Shown here: in pieces, positions 14,484 to 24,338 of the stretch | Layout of the letters: every line of letters starts with the position of its first letter | Position numbering within the stretch: the stretch's first letter is position 1 | Assembly: GCA_002305765.1 (NCBI GenBank) | Contig: DBQU01000065.1 | Location: 1-25,157 of the forward strand | Direction: 5' to 3' | From: Deltaproteobacteria bacterium UBA1386 | GTDB taxonomy: Bacteria > Desulfobacterota > Syntrophorhabdia > Syntrophorhabdales > Syntrophorhabdaceae | DNA length: 25,157 nt | Notes under the pieces: generated by a model | What the model was told of the DNA's origin: nothing | Databases searched by the model: none | The model's input: the letters and a program-made list of their open reading frames with translations, nothing else | Position numbers and translations under genes: made by a program

Positions 14484-17299
14484 GTGTCCTCCGCTCCATA
14501 CCCTTCGCCTCGGACATCATCGAGGAGATCGCCGGCATCATCGGGAACGAGGCCTCAACGGGCGAAGAGACGGTCATCGTCTTTCCGGGGAAGCGCCCTT
14601 CCCTGTATCTCAAGGCCCGACTGGCAGCCCTCGCGGGCCCCAGGGCCTTCTTCCCTCCCCGGTGCTTCTCCCTGGATCAGTTGATCGACGAGATAGCCCG
14701 GAGGCAAAACCCCGGATTCGCCGATATCGATCATGGGGACGCGGCCTTTATCCTCTTCGGCCTCATACGGTCCCTCGGGGCCTTCGAGCGGCATGCTCTC
14801 GCCGGCAAGGGGTTCGGAGACTTTCTGCACTGGGGTAGACACCTTCTCAGTTTCATTGACCGCCTCGATATGGAAGGGATCGAGAACAGCGCCCTCGTCA
14901 ACGTGGAGAGGAACGCGTCCATCGGATACGATGTGCCTCAGAGCGTCAACGAGCTTCTGTCCAATATTTCTCTGATCAGGAGCGAGTTTCACCGGGTTCT
15001 GGCCGAGGGCCGGTGGTTCACGAGGGGCACGAAGCGCATCGCCGCGGTGAAGGAAACGGACGGGCGTGTCCCCGATGACCTTCGACGCGTCGTCTTCGCC
15101 GGGCTCTTCGGCCTCACGGGAGGGGAGAGGAAGATTCTCAGGTCCTTCTGGGACGCCGGACAGACCACCGTGCTCCTCTCAGGCGACCCGGAGGACTGGC
15201 CTGTGCTCAAAGACCTCGTCGGCCACCTGAAGGCAAAGGTGGAATACGGGGATGCCGCCAGGAATGAACGGCCGGTGGTCAATCTTCACGCGGGCCACGA
15301 TACGCACGCGGAGGTCCTCGAGGCATACCGCATCCTCAAGGAATCCCCACGGAAGAAGACCGCCATCGTTCTTCCCGACGCCGACCCCCTCTTCCCGCTC
15401 CTCAGTTTCGTCGCGGACAGGACGGAACTGAAATGCAACATCTCTCTGGCATACCCCATGGACAGGACACCGGTCTTTGACCTCACGCGCGCCGTCCTCG
15501 CCGCGCGCGTCGAGAGAAGGACGGACGGACAGTATCCCTCGGCACGGTATCTCGCTGTCATCCTCCACCCTTTCATAAAGAACCTTGAACCCGACTCCAA
15601 CCTCAGGAGCCTCCTCGTACACATAGAGCGCTCCCTCTCGGACGAGACCGGAAAGGGCCCGCTGGCGGGCCGGTCCCTTGTGACCCTTGCCGAGATAGAG
15701 GAGGCGGCGGCGGCCCTTGATCCGTCAGGACAAGCGGGCCATCTGGCCGCACTTCTCGATGTGCACCGGCTGTTCTTCAAGAATTTCGAGAACCTGTCCA
15801 CCGTCAGGGACGTTGCCGCCGCCCTGGAAGAGGCCCTTGAAGCGATAATCTTCAAGACGCCGGTGCGTTCATACGTGCTATCGGGAACGATCTTCGAGAG
15901 CATCTTCGGAGCCCTGGGCTCCCTTAAGGGCTCTCTCTTCAGTTCCTCGCCCCTATCCGACGATCCCGCCGACAACACGCGTACCGCCTGCGAGATCACC
16001 CTCCATCACCTGGAGAATACCACCCTGCCCTTCGATACCCACCCCGTGGAGGAACTGGAGATCATCGGCATGCTCGAATCAAGGAATCTGTCCTTCGACA
16101 GGGTCATCATCCTCGATGTGAACGAGGGTGTCCTTCCGGGACCGAGGGAGGTGAGTCCCGTTATCCCCGTTGGCGTCTTCGAGACGCTGGGCATCCCATC
16201 ACCCGAGTTCACGGAGGCGATATACCGCTACAATTTCTACCGCCTCACCGGAAGCGCCGGGGAGGTGCATCTCATATACCGCAGCTCCGAGGACAGACCA
16301 AGAAGCAGGTACATCGAGGAGATCCTCTGGGAGGAGGAGAAGTCGCAGGGACGGCTCGATGTCATCCCCATCCGGCAGACGGTGGTCACCGTCAACCTGA
16401 AAAGACAAACGTCTCCCCCCGCGATCGAAAAGACGGACACGATCCTTCGCATCCTTGCAGGCAACGCTCTGTCTCCGAGTACCCTTGACACCTACGTGCG
16501 ATGCCCCCTGCTGTTCTATTATGCGCGCCTCATGGGCCTCGAGCAGCGCAAGACCTTCTCCGGAGACATCGAGGCGACGGACCGCGGGAATATCATCCAC
16601 CGCATTCTCAGGGACACTTTCAGCCCCTACCTTGGCCACACGCTGACGAAGGAGAGCGAGGATACTCTCAGAGGATCCCTGCAGAACGCCCTCGAGACAA
16701 GCTTCAAGACCATCCCGGCATCCGGGGACTACTACCTCTTCAAGCGCATAGCCGCGTACAAACTGGATTCCTTCCTGAGACGCCACATAAGGACCTTGGG
16801 CGAACCCGTGGCCATAGAATGCCTGGAGGAAGCTTTCAGAAAGCCTCTGGAGATAGGAGGCTCCTCCGTCTCTCTCCACGGACGGATCGACCGCGTCGAC
16901 CGCGACATCGCCTCCGGCAGATATACCGTCTACGACTACAAAACGGGCACCGCGAAACAGTATCCGTCGAAGATCATGGAAAAGACGGATTTCAGCGACA
17001 TCCTGTCCATCCACGATCACGTCCCCTCATTCCAGCTGCCCATCTATATCCACATCTTCTCGGCACAGAGGAACATACCCGTCGAGATGATCGACGCGGC
17101 GCTGATACTGCTCGGCAACAACACAGACGATGCCCTCCTGAAGGGAAAGGACGAAGAAGAGAACAGACGCCTTTTCGCGGCCTACACCTCTGGCATCGAA
17201 ACGGTGATACGTCACATGCTCGATCCCGACAGACCCTTTGAGGCCTTCGACACCAACCGCTGCACAGACTGCCCGGCAAGAGACCTGTGTCACATGTGA
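14480..17299 (+). CDS. addB: AddB-like PD-(D/E)XK nuclease with Fe-S cluster motif
   Basis: The 939-residue partner of AddA. The N-terminal part is a degenerate helicase-like domain: the region where a Walker A would sit reads VIVFPGKRPSLYLKARL and lacks a GxGKT loop, as in the AddB of several proteobacteria. A later segment resembles motifs of inactive helicase cores (FDRVIILDVNEGVLPG, about 530-546). The C-terminal nuclease domain has STLDTYVRCPLLFYYARL, GNIIHRILRDTF, HGRIDRVDR and DYKTG (Asp819, Lys821). Cys675 together with Cys928, Cys931 and Cys937 (CTDCPARDLC) fits the 4Fe-4S staple of AddB nucleases. The start overlaps the addA stop codon (ATGA). The gene ends 129 bp before the convergent A2M gene; that gap shows no clear terminator. 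Confidence 0.88.
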   Translation: MSVLRSIPFASDIIEEIAGIIGNEASTGEETVIVFPGKRPSLYLKARLAALAGPRAFFPPRCFSLDQLIDEIARRQNPGFADIDHGDAAFILFGLIRSLGAFERHALAGKGFGDFLHWGRHLLSFIDRLDMEGIENSALVNVERNASIGYDVPQSVNELLSNISLIRSEFHRVLAEGRWFTRGTKRIAAVKETDGRVPDDLRRVVFAGLFGLTGGERKILRSFWDAGQTTVLLSGDPEDWPVLKDLVGHLKAKVEYGDAARNERPVVNLHAGHDTHAEVLEAYRILKESPRKKTAIVLPDADPLFPLLSFVADRTELKCNISLAYPMDRTPVFDLTRAVLAARVERRTDGQYPSARYLAVILHPFIKNLEPDSNLRSLLVHIERSLSDETGKGPLAGRSLVTLAEIEEAAAALDPSGQAGHLAALLDVHRLFFKNFENLSTVRDVAAALEEALEAIIFKTPVRSYVLSGTIFESIFGALGSLKGSLFSSSPLSDDPADNTRTACEITLHHLENTTLPFDTHPVEELEIIGMLESRNLSFDRVIILDVNEGVLPGPREVSPVIPVGVFETLGIPSPEFTEAIYRYNFYRLTGSAGEVHLIYRSSEDRPRSRYIEEILWEEEKSQGRLDVIPIRQTVVTVNLKRQTSPPAIEKTDTILRILAGNALSPSTLDTYVRCPLLFYYARLMGLEQRKTFSGDIEATDRGNIIHRILRDTFSPYLGHTLTKESEDTLRGSLQNALETSFKTIPASGDYYLFKRIAAYKLDSFLRRHIRTLGEPVAIECLEEAFRKPLEIGGSSVSLHGRIDRVDRDIASGRYTVYDYKTGTAKQYPSKIMEKTDFSDILSIHDHVPSFQLPIYIHIFSAQRNIPVEMIDAALILLGNNTDDALLKGKDEEENRRLFAAYTSGIETVIRHMLDPDRPFEAFDTNRCTDCPARDLCHM

Positions 17300-17428
17300 A
17301 GACGGTGCAAGGGTTCAAGCGCACCAGGTCAGCAATCCAGAAAAGAACCACGTTGGCAACCGACCATAGTCGATACCGCGCCCACCCTGATTTCAACACC
17401 AGTTCTGAGCACGACAGGGATCGAGGCT

Positions 17429-20400
17429 CTATTTCTTTTCCACAATAAAGACTCCCGGCGACGACCACCCTTGTATTGACGGCTCGTACATGCATTCCAT
17501 CCTCGCCGGCCTCACGGTAAATTTGCCAGGCAATTCAGCACGCATCGTATAGGCAAGTTCGTAAACCTCGCCCTTGGTGACCCTGGTGAAGAAAAAGACC
17601 ATCTTGTCGTCCCACCTCTCGATGCGCGAGTAAGGCCTGTAATCTGCGTAAATGGTCTGCCGAACAACCTCAAAACCGGAAGGCAGATAATCCTCCAGCA
17701 CCAGATATTGATAGTTATCATCTGCCCTGAACTTGATCCTTACGATTACCTCATCACCGACCTTGACCATCTTTGTCTTTATTTCCTGAGGAACGAAGAA
17801 CTCATTGTTGTTGATGTCCGTAACGCGCCGGGCAAGGTAGAAGGTGCGTGACAGGCTGAGTCCGTTCCCAAGCGATCTGATCCCCGTTTCTTCGGACCGG
17901 AAGATGGAAAAGAGCCCGCGCTTGAAATACAGATGTCCTTTCAGGGTAAGGTCAAAGCTCGTATCGGAGCCGGCGGTCCCTTTTGCCTGTACGCGATATA
18001 CCTGACCCTTCGCCGGCACCTTTATCTTAACCGTCTTCGTCAACGACGCGATCTCTTTCAGGTTCGACATATCGTAATGAAACGAGGCGATCTTCCCTCC
18101 GTTGAGGACAAAGGAGAGGTCTCCAGAGCGGGAGACCCCGCCGGTTGTTTCTTCAAGATACCTGCCCACAGCAAAGAGTATAGTGGCGGTTTCCTTTGTC
18201 GAGTACCATCCGTCGCCCCTGCTTCGCTTCGAAAGGGACTGAACGATCTGTGAAGGCAGGGCCGACCTGTCCTTCGATTCCACCAGCGCCGAGAGAACAT
18301 GGGCGCTGATCTCGGCGGGCCTGCCCTGCCAGCCCCAATAGTATTCGTACGGCGAATCCCAGTACACACCAAGAGCATCTGCCCTGCGCATGGTCTTCAG
18401 CTTTGCCACGAGGTCAGCCACCTGCTTGTCGATCTTGCCCGCGTCGGCGATCTGGATCTTGCCGCGTTTCTTTGCCTCCGCCATGGTCCTGATGGCGAAT
18501 GACATTTGGTAAGCGTTCAGGTTCCTCTCAGCGGCAAACTCGTCGATGAACCGTGGGTCCCATTTTCCCCACAAGGTCCCCACGTATATCAGGTAGGCCC
18601 TCTGGTCGCTGTCCATCAGGGCGCTGGCATCGACCATTCCAGACAGAGCCACAAGTCCCGAATCGACGGTATCCTGGTTGACGGTATAGCCGAGCGTCTT
18701 AGCGACATAGAGGGCATAGAGAGCATAGCCCGTCAGGAACCCGCTTGCGCTGTCTCCGCCCCACCACCCCCAGGTTCCGTCAGCGTTCTGCATGTCCTGC
18801 AGCCTCTTGAGCCCCACAGCTGCCTTATCTGCCAGCTCTGCGTCAGAGATCAGATGCTCCATGCCTTTCTGCTTCAGAAGGGCCTTGAGGGCGAGGACAG
18901 GCAGAAATCTGTTGATCGTCTGTTCCACACAGCCATAGGGGTATTCGGCGAGAAACCGCGATGCCTTGATGAGTTTGAGAACAGGACTTGGATTGACGGT
19001 CAAGATCAATTCATCAGGCTTGAACTCGAATTCGTCGACATTCCGGGGCGGCTGCAGCTCGACAGTCTGATGGGATGCCATGTCGCCAGCCCCAAAAAGA
19101 GAGTAGTTGGCCCCTGAACTCAGAACCGGTAGGATCATTCTCAGCGCGTCCTTTGCCGGTCCTTTCGAAATGGCCTGAAAGAAGAGCGTCAGGTTCTCCC
19201 TGTCCTCGGGTACCTTGATGGTGTAGAATGTCCTCGTTGAACCAAAGGCAGGGAGGCTGATCTTTGTTCTTTCGTCCGCTATGATCTTCCTGTCGTTTAC
19301 CTTGAAAAGGGTTTCAACCGATTCCAACCCTCTTTCGGTGTTGTTGTTGATCATGCCGATAAGGCTGATCGTGTCTCCCCGCGTAAAGAACCTGGGCTTG
19401 CCTATCCTCGCTATCAGATCCTGCGTTACCAGGATCTCACCCTTTCTTTCCCCTGCTCTGCCCTCGAGGTCGTGTCCGCGAGCGGTCAGTCGCCAGGTCG
19501 TGAGATTGTCCGGCACATTGAAAGAAAAAAATGCCTGCCCTCTCTCGTTCGTCCTTATATCCGCCTTCCAGAACGCCGTGTCCGCAAACTTCTCCCTTAT
19601 CTTCACCTTTCCCTCTTTCGCTGCACCCGCCAGAACGGTGAAAGTGTAGGAATAGTTGGTAAGGACCCAGTTGGATATCTTGGAATAGAAAAACTCCCTG
19701 ATATTCGGAGTATGATCGGGCCGTATCTGATAGATCGCCTCATCAACAACGCCCAGGGAAAGGTCTGCTGCAACGGGTCTGCCCGCGTCGTTCGCGACGG
19801 ATATATTCATGGTAACGCGCTCTCCGGGAAGATATTTTGCCTTATCAGGCGTCATCTTGATCGAAAGGGACGTATCGGCAGCGGGCAGGCTCACAGAAAC
19901 ACTGCTCGAATAGAGCGCACGGCCTTTTTGCAGCGTTCCAACGATAAAGACATTGGGCGCATAGGTGCTCCTGATGTCGAGCTTCACGGGGATCATGTTT
20001 CCATGCATTTTCACCACCCTGCTCTCGTGTATGTCCTTGCCCTCTATGGTAAGGAGCACGTGGGCATCGGCGAACCTGCTCTTGATCAGGCAGGTGACCT
20101 CCCCCGGCTTCTCCATCCGGGGATCGCTGACGGCAAGCTCGAGATTCTTGAAACGCGAATCCACCCGGGAGGAACCACGGCCATAGATCCAGACGACACG
20201 GGAGGCGGTGATCATGTTGTCCTGCTGGTCCTTGCCTTCGGCAACAATGTCATATTCGCCGTAATACTGGAGCGTGTCGGGCAGTTCCAGTGTTCCCCGG
20301 CCTTGTTTGTCGGTATTGATCTGTCGTTCCATCACAGGCCTGCTGTCGTGCAGATAGACCATTTGGGAAGCCTTCCAGATATATCTGTACACCTTTATGT

Positions 20401-22750
20401 TCACCGCGGCGGACACCGGTGTGCCGTCATGCGCCAGGGATGCGATCTTTATCATCTTCTTCTCGCCTTCCCCGAAGAACTGCCGGACGGGATCTATCTT
20501 CAGGTAGAACTCTCCCCTGCCGACCCTTACGGTCGACCGCGACGATACGCTGGCATTGGACCCGTCGACTATCGTCGCCTCCAGTGTGATCTCCCTGTCG
20601 TAGGGAAAATTGCCGGCCGACAGCTTCAGAACGGCCACGCCGTTCGCATCGAGATACTTCTCTCCTTCAAGCTTCAAACGGCCCGTGGATGCCGGAGTTG
20701 CCGGAGAATCTTCTTCCCACCAGTACCTCGTGCCGGCGTCACGGAGTCTCGCCTCGAAGAACCGGTACCTGACAAGCGCCCCCTTGAGGGGAGAGCCGAA
20801 GAAGTACTTTGCATCCACCTTGAATTCAAGTGTATCCCTGTTGACAAAGAACCTCTTGGAAGGCGCGATGTCGATCCTGAACTCAGGTTTGCGGTACTGT
20901 TCTACATAGAACCTCCCGGAAGCGAAAAGACTATCAGGGGTTGGGCCGGCTTTGATCTCGTATTCGCCGAGACCCATCCCGGCAGCCAGGGTGACGGAAC
21001 CGCCATATGTTCCCCACTCATCCAGGGTGAACTCGCCTGAATCCACGATCTTCTCGGCATCCATATTGTGGATCTGATAGTGAATACTCTCGCCCTTCAT
21101 CGGAACCAGGGTTCTTTCGGATGATTTTCCGACCACCTTGTAATGAACCTTGTCACCGGCTCTGTAGACCGGTCGGTCCGTGTATATGAACAGCCTCTTC
21201 TTCTCGCTTGCCCGGCCGCCTGGCGCGCCACTGTCGCAAAAAGCGTAACCGGCGTCATTGCTGGTCGCGAGGACCGTCAAATTGCGCCCGGAATCCACTT
21301 TGGCTCGGTATACGCCATCTTTGTCCGTTTTGCCCCGCGCGACGGAATTCATGAGGGCTATACCTTCGGCGGATTGAAGTTGATGCTCCGACACAGGTTT
21401 CGACGGCGTTCTTTCAAATGCGGTTATCGAGACACCCGGTATGGGCCGGTTCTTGATCAGGTCGGTCGCATATACAAGGATGTTGTTGGACGACCTCTTG
21501 ACCACGACACCGATGCTGGTCACGCTGAAGAACTTTCTGTTACGGACCTTGTCGCCGTCGGTAACCTCTATGCAGTAGCTGCCCAAAGGTACGGCCTTCA
21601 TGACCTCGATGGACTGGCTTCGATACTCGTAGGGCTTGAAATCCTTTATGGACTCTTCCCACTGACGGACAATTTTGAAACCTCTCTTCACCGGATCGTC
21701 CACAGCGGCGCTCCGTTGGCCATGTAGCATTTCCCTGATGGGAACACTGTAGAGAATTGCCCTGACCTTTTCAAGCCTCAAGGTCTTCAGGTCGAAAACG
21801 ACGGGTTGCCCCGGCACGAAGGTATAACGGCTCGTGTAGACCTCAATTGACGCGTCCTTGGGCTTCACTATAAAATCGTTGCCCCTGAGCTCGTCTCCTT
21901 CCCCGATCGCAACACCGCTTCTTTCCAGTGCGTGAAAACCGCGATGGTTGAGCCTCACATAATAGGTGCCGGGCTTTATGTCACCGATACTGTATGTCCC
22001 GTCATGGTATGTCACGGTGGAATAGTTGAATGCCCCCTGCACCGCCACATCCATATCGGGTGCCGGAATTCCGAGGCCCTCCACCAGAACCTTTCCGGAT
22101 ATTCGCGCGGGTCTATACATGACCAGCGGGAGATTCACCGTCTCTCCCGATCTCACGTTCTCCACCCGCAGGGTTTCCGCAATGTAGCCCTCTTTTCTGA
22201 ACGTCACGAGACTGGGGCCCTGTTTCAGCTTTTTGAAGGAATAGGAACCGTCTCCAGCGGTTGATGTGATCAGAGGTCTGGCCACTCTGCCGTCTTCGCC
22301 TTCCTCGCCATCTTCTCTGGGTTGGCGGCGTCCCCCGGGGTTCAATCTCACCTCGACGCCCTGTACCGGTCTGCCCGATGAGTCTTTGACGAGCCCCGAC
22401 AGGATCCCTTCCTTCTGCAATTCAATATGATATGTGCCCGATTCGATCTTTTCAGTACGGGTACACGTGACATACCCATCGGCCGTTACATCTATCCTGT
22501 ATCGCAGATGCCTTATGAAATCGTCGACACGGAAATACCCCATGGAGTCCGTTGTCAGCCTGTAGTATCCGACACCGAGATTGGCATTCTTTATCTCGAC
22601 AATCGCACCCTTTACGGGTTTACCCGTCGCTGCATCCTTCACCGTCCCGTCAATAACATCCCTGCCGTCTACATTCCCCGCTGCATGTGCCGGCAGACAG
22701 ATAAGAATCGCTGCAAGAAGCAGGCATGCCATGGTAAGCACGAATCTCAT
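17429..22750 (-). CDS. Thioester-containing alpha-2-macroglobulin with N-terminal CarboxypepD-reg repeats
   Basis: A 1773-residue exported protein of the bacterial A2M family, which trap attacking proteases through a reactive thioester. The signal peptide (1-24, cleavage near AHA-A) has no proper lipobox, unlike the lipoprotein YfhM of E. coli. Three carboxypeptidase-regulatory-like beta domains follow (about 32-95, 113-195, 213-270). The macroglobulin domains start with LFIYTDRPVYRAGDKVHYK (about 525), and the A2M core is marked by DNLTTWRLTARG. The thioester site YPYGCVEQ is intact (Cys1274, Gln1277), followed by the alpha/alpha helical TED (ADGTWGWWGGDSASGFLTGYAL) and a C-terminal receptor-binding-like domain. 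The ATG follows AAGGGGAGGG. It is the last gene of a three-gene operon, 20 bp after the AMMECR1 gene. The usual partner PbpC is not in the window. GC is lower than in addAB (spot check 25/60 at 17701-17760 against 36/60 at 12541-12600). Confidence 0.9.
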   Translation of the reverse strand: MRFVLTMACLLLAAILICLPAHAAGNVDGRDVIDGTVKDAATGKPVKGAIVEIKNANLGVGYYRLTTDSMGYFRVDDFIRHLRYRIDVTADGYVTCTRTEKIESGTYHIELQKEGILSGLVKDSSGRPVQGVEVRLNPGGRRQPREDGEEGEDGRVARPLITSTAGDGSYSFKKLKQGPSLVTFRKEGYIAETLRVENVRSGETVNLPLVMYRPARISGKVLVEGLGIPAPDMDVAVQGAFNYSTVTYHDGTYSIGDIKPGTYYVRLNHRGFHALERSGVAIGEGDELRGNDFIVKPKDASIEVYTSRYTFVPGQPVVFDLKTLRLEKVRAILYSVPIREMLHGQRSAAVDDPVKRGFKIVRQWEESIKDFKPYEYRSQSIEVMKAVPLGSYCIEVTDGDKVRNRKFFSVTSIGVVVKRSSNNILVYATDLIKNRPIPGVSITAFERTPSKPVSEHQLQSAEGIALMNSVARGKTDKDGVYRAKVDSGRNLTVLATSNDAGYAFCDSGAPGGRASEKKRLFIYTDRPVYRAGDKVHYKVVGKSSERTLVPMKGESIHYQIHNMDAEKIVDSGEFTLDEWGTYGGSVTLAAGMGLGEYEIKAGPTPDSLFASGRFYVEQYRKPEFRIDIAPSKRFFVNRDTLEFKVDAKYFFGSPLKGALVRYRFFEARLRDAGTRYWWEEDSPATPASTGRLKLEGEKYLDANGVAVLKLSAGNFPYDREITLEATIVDGSNASVSSRSTVRVGRGEFYLKIDPVRQFFGEGEKKMIKIASLAHDGTPVSAAVNIKVYRYIWKASQMVYLHDSRPVMERQINTDKQGRGTLELPDTLQYYGEYDIVAEGKDQQDNMITASRVVWIYGRGSSRVDSRFKNLELAVSDPRMEKPGEVTCLIKSRFADAHVLLTIEGKDIHESRVVKMHGNMIPVKLDIRSTYAPNVFIVGTLQKGRALYSSSVSVSLPAADTSLSIKMTPDKAKYLPGERVTMNISVANDAGRPVAADLSLGVVDEAIYQIRPDHTPNIREFFYSKISNWVLTNYSYTFTVLAGAAKEGKVKIREKFADTAFWKADIRTNERGQAFFSFNVPDNLTTWRLTARGHDLEGRAGERKGEILVTQDLIARIGKPRFFTRGDTISLIGMINNNTERGLESVETLFKVNDRKIIADERTKISLPAFGSTRTFYTIKVPEDRENLTLFFQAISKGPAKDALRMILPVLSSGANYSLFGAGDMASHQTVELQPPRNVDEFEFKPDELILTVNPSPVLKLIKASRFLAEYPYGCVEQTINRFLPVLALKALLKQKGMEHLISDAELADKAAVGLKRLQDMQNADGTWGWWGGDSASGFLTGYALYALYVAKTLGYTVNQDTVDSGLVALSGMVDASALMDSDQRAYLIYVGTLWGKWDPRFIDEFAAERNLNAYQMSFAIRTMAEAKKRGKIQIADAGKIDKQVADLVAKLKTMRRADALGVYWDSPYEYYWGWQGRPAEISAHVLSALVESKDRSALPSQIVQSLSKRSRGDGWYSTKETATILFAVGRYLEETTGGVSRSGDLSFVLNGGKIASFHYDMSNLKEIASLTKTVKIKVPAKGQVYRVQAKGTAGSDTSFDLTLKGHLYFKRGLFSIFRSEETGIRSLGNGLSLSRTFYLARRVTDINNNEFFVPQEIKTKMVKVGDEVIVRIKFRADDNYQYLVLEDYLPSGFEVVRQTIYADYRPYSRIERWDDKMVFFFTRVTKGEVYELAYTMRAELPGKFTVRPARMECMYEPSIQGWSSPGVFIVEKK

Positions 22751-22770
22751 AAGGCCCTCCCCTTCAGATT

Positions 22771-23388
22771 CTATTTGTCGTCTTCCAGTGTCACGGACAT
22801 GAAGGCCGCTACCTGTTGGATCTCTTTGCCTGAAAGCCTCTTTTTCAGATGATCGATGCTTTTTATCTCTGAGGGAACAAAGACGTATGCTTCGTTCTCA
22901 CTCGTTGTCACGACCAGGCCGTGGCGGGAAAGGTCAACAGAGTGTATGTCATCGATGGTGTGCTCCTCGCCGGTGATGGTAATTATGATCCTTGTGTCGC
23001 CGGCTTCGATCAACTCGACCGAACGATACCGCGCGTCCCGTTTCAACGCCCCATACAGGTAGTCCTTAAGGGTCGCTTCCATATCGGAAGACTGATGGGA
23101 GAACGCCCCGTAACAACCGCGGACGCTGCCTTTCCTGACAAGCGTTACGAAAAGGCCGTGTCGGCCGAAACACGGTGGGACGGAAACTGTCAGTCTTTGA
23201 AGACACCTGTCACCCCCAAGCATCTCTTTCATCTGGCACCTCGTCCACGCCAGAAGCGTCCTGCCATCCTTCGAAGTCGAAAACTCCTCCCATTTACGCA
23301 GACCGGTCACATCTCCCCGCGCGTCAGCTCCGGCCAGGACACCCAGCATAACAAAACACAGGATAATGACGGGCATTCTAATCGTCAT
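22771..23388 (-). CDS. Exported AMMECR1-domain protein
   Basis: A 205-residue protein with an N-terminal hydrophobic signal peptide (about 1-23, MPVIILCFVMLGVLAGADA) and a single AMMECR1-like domain (about 40-190). The family hallmark, normally LRGCIG, is GSVRGCYGAF here with Cys92. It is preceded by GLFVTLVRKG and followed by a helical segment and a SRHGLVVTTSENEAYVFVP strand pair that fit the fold. AMMECR1 proteins are usually cytosolic and of unknown biochemical role, often beside MEMO1 and a radical SAM enzyme; a predicted periplasmic member beside VanW and A2M is unusual. The start overlaps the vanW-like stop codon (ATGA) with no ribosome binding site of its own, implying translational coupling, and A2M follows after 20 bp. 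A second ATG at codon 5 would also give a signal peptide. Confidence 0.75.
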   Translation of the reverse strand: MTIRMPVIILCFVMLGVLAGADARGDVTGLRKWEEFSTSKDGRTLLAWTRCQMKEMLGGDRCLQRLTVSVPPCFGRHGLFVTLVRKGSVRGCYGAFSHQSSDMEATLKDYLYGALKRDARYRSVELIEAGDTRIIITITGEEHTIDDIHSVDLSRHGLVVTTSENEAYVFVPSEIKSIDHLKKRLSGKEIQQVAAFMSVTLEDDK

Positions 23389-24113
23389 TTCACGTACACC
23401 GGCGGAAAATAGTCCTTATACAGCAGCGTACTCCCCAGCAGGTCATTTCCGGAGTACTTCTGTCTGTTCACGTAGATGGTTATCCCGTTTCTCACTTTCC
23501 TCGAATCAGTGAGAAGCGGCAATTGCATCTCCTCAACATCGGTCTGAAGCTCATATCGGTAAGGCGTCCTCGTTTCAGCCGAAAGGACCACGGTCAGACT
23601 CTTGTCGGATACCGAAACTCCGACGGACACGCCGTAGTCGTAAGGGTTTCTCATCTTCAAGTCCTTCTTGCCGTACTTGATGGTTGCGTCCAATCCGAGA
23701 GGCACGTAGGAAACGGGCTGATGGTGGCGATGCCGCTCGACGATCACAAATCCTGCGACCAGGAAGGCGTTGTAAAGCGTGGACGACGCCTGGCACAAAC
23801 CACCACCTGGTTCATACCGAACTTCGTCGGTATACAGAACCCTCCCCTGAACGTAGCCGTTCTTCGCGGAACCCTCTCCTACAACCTCATTGAACGAGAA
23901 GACCGCTCCCGGTACCACAAGGTGCCCGTTCAGGCGTTCCGCTGCAAGGCGAAGGTTCTTCTTGACGTTCTCTTCCTGGTCCTCGATCGATGTGGAGTAA
24001 GAGGCTATCCGTATCAGACCGTCCGCATAACATCGCGGGCAAAGAAGCAAACATTGAACCAAACACGACAGAACAAGACAACCGAACAATACCTTATCCA
24101 CTCTGCGATCCAA
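23385..24113 (-). CDS. VanW family protein, exported
   Basis: A VanW-domain protein of about 242 residues, named after a gene accessory to vancomycin resistance operons whose biochemical role is not settled. A signal peptide with short basic start (LDRRVDK) and hydrophobic core (VLFGCLVLSCLVQCLLLC) is followed by the VanW domain. Its motifs are VVPGAVFSFNEVVGEGSAKNG, the invariant GGGLCQASSTLYNA, then ERHRHHQPVSYVPLGLDATI and RNPYDYGV. The frame extends to an ATG at 24182, but the extra residues are low-complexity and would bury the signal peptide. The TTG at 24113 follows AAAGGGGAG, though the spacing is short; the GTG at 24101 is an alternative. It is first in the operon with the AMMECR1 and A2M genes. 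No van resistance genes are near, so a general envelope role is more likely than glycopeptide resistance. Confidence 0.83.
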   Translation of the reverse strand: MDRRVDKVLFGCLVLSCLVQCLLLCPRCYADGLIRIASYSTSIEDQEENVKKNLRLAAERLNGHLVVPGAVFSFNEVVGEGSAKNGYVQGRVLYTDEVRYEPGGGLCQASSTLYNAFLVAGFVIVERHRHHQPVSYVPLGLDATIKYGKKDLKMRNPYDYGVSVGVSVSDKSLTVVLSAETRTPYRYELQTDVEEMQLPLLTDSRKVRNGITIYVNRQKYSGNDLLGSTLLYKDYFPPVYVK

Positions 24114-24338
24114 ACACTCCCCTTTCGGCCGCGAACCAGATCCTCGGAGCGGCGCACCACCTCCGTCACGCTTCGCTGCCAACTCGCCCCATATGCTCCT
24201 GACGTGAACACCTGGTTCGTGGTTCCCGGGTGATCGTCCTTCTCCACACCCTTCCTCGGGGCTGTGAGAAAACGAATCACGATGTCAGGTTAACGATGGG
24301 GCTTTTGCGTGTTAGTTGTCACAAGATGCTTAGTAACT

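Noticed and set aside
17300..17428. Possible terminator or tRNA between the convergent addB and A2M genes
   Set aside because: No stem with a T-run and no cloverleaf could be found in this 129-bp gap.
19472..21040. A 522-codon frame antisense to the A2M gene
   Set aside because: A shadow of the A2M coding strand; no motifs, signal or ribosome binding site.
24114..24182. N-terminal extension of the VanW protein to the ATG at 24182
   Set aside because: It would put 23 low-complexity residues before the signal peptide; a TTG start with AAAGGGGAG upstream fits export better.
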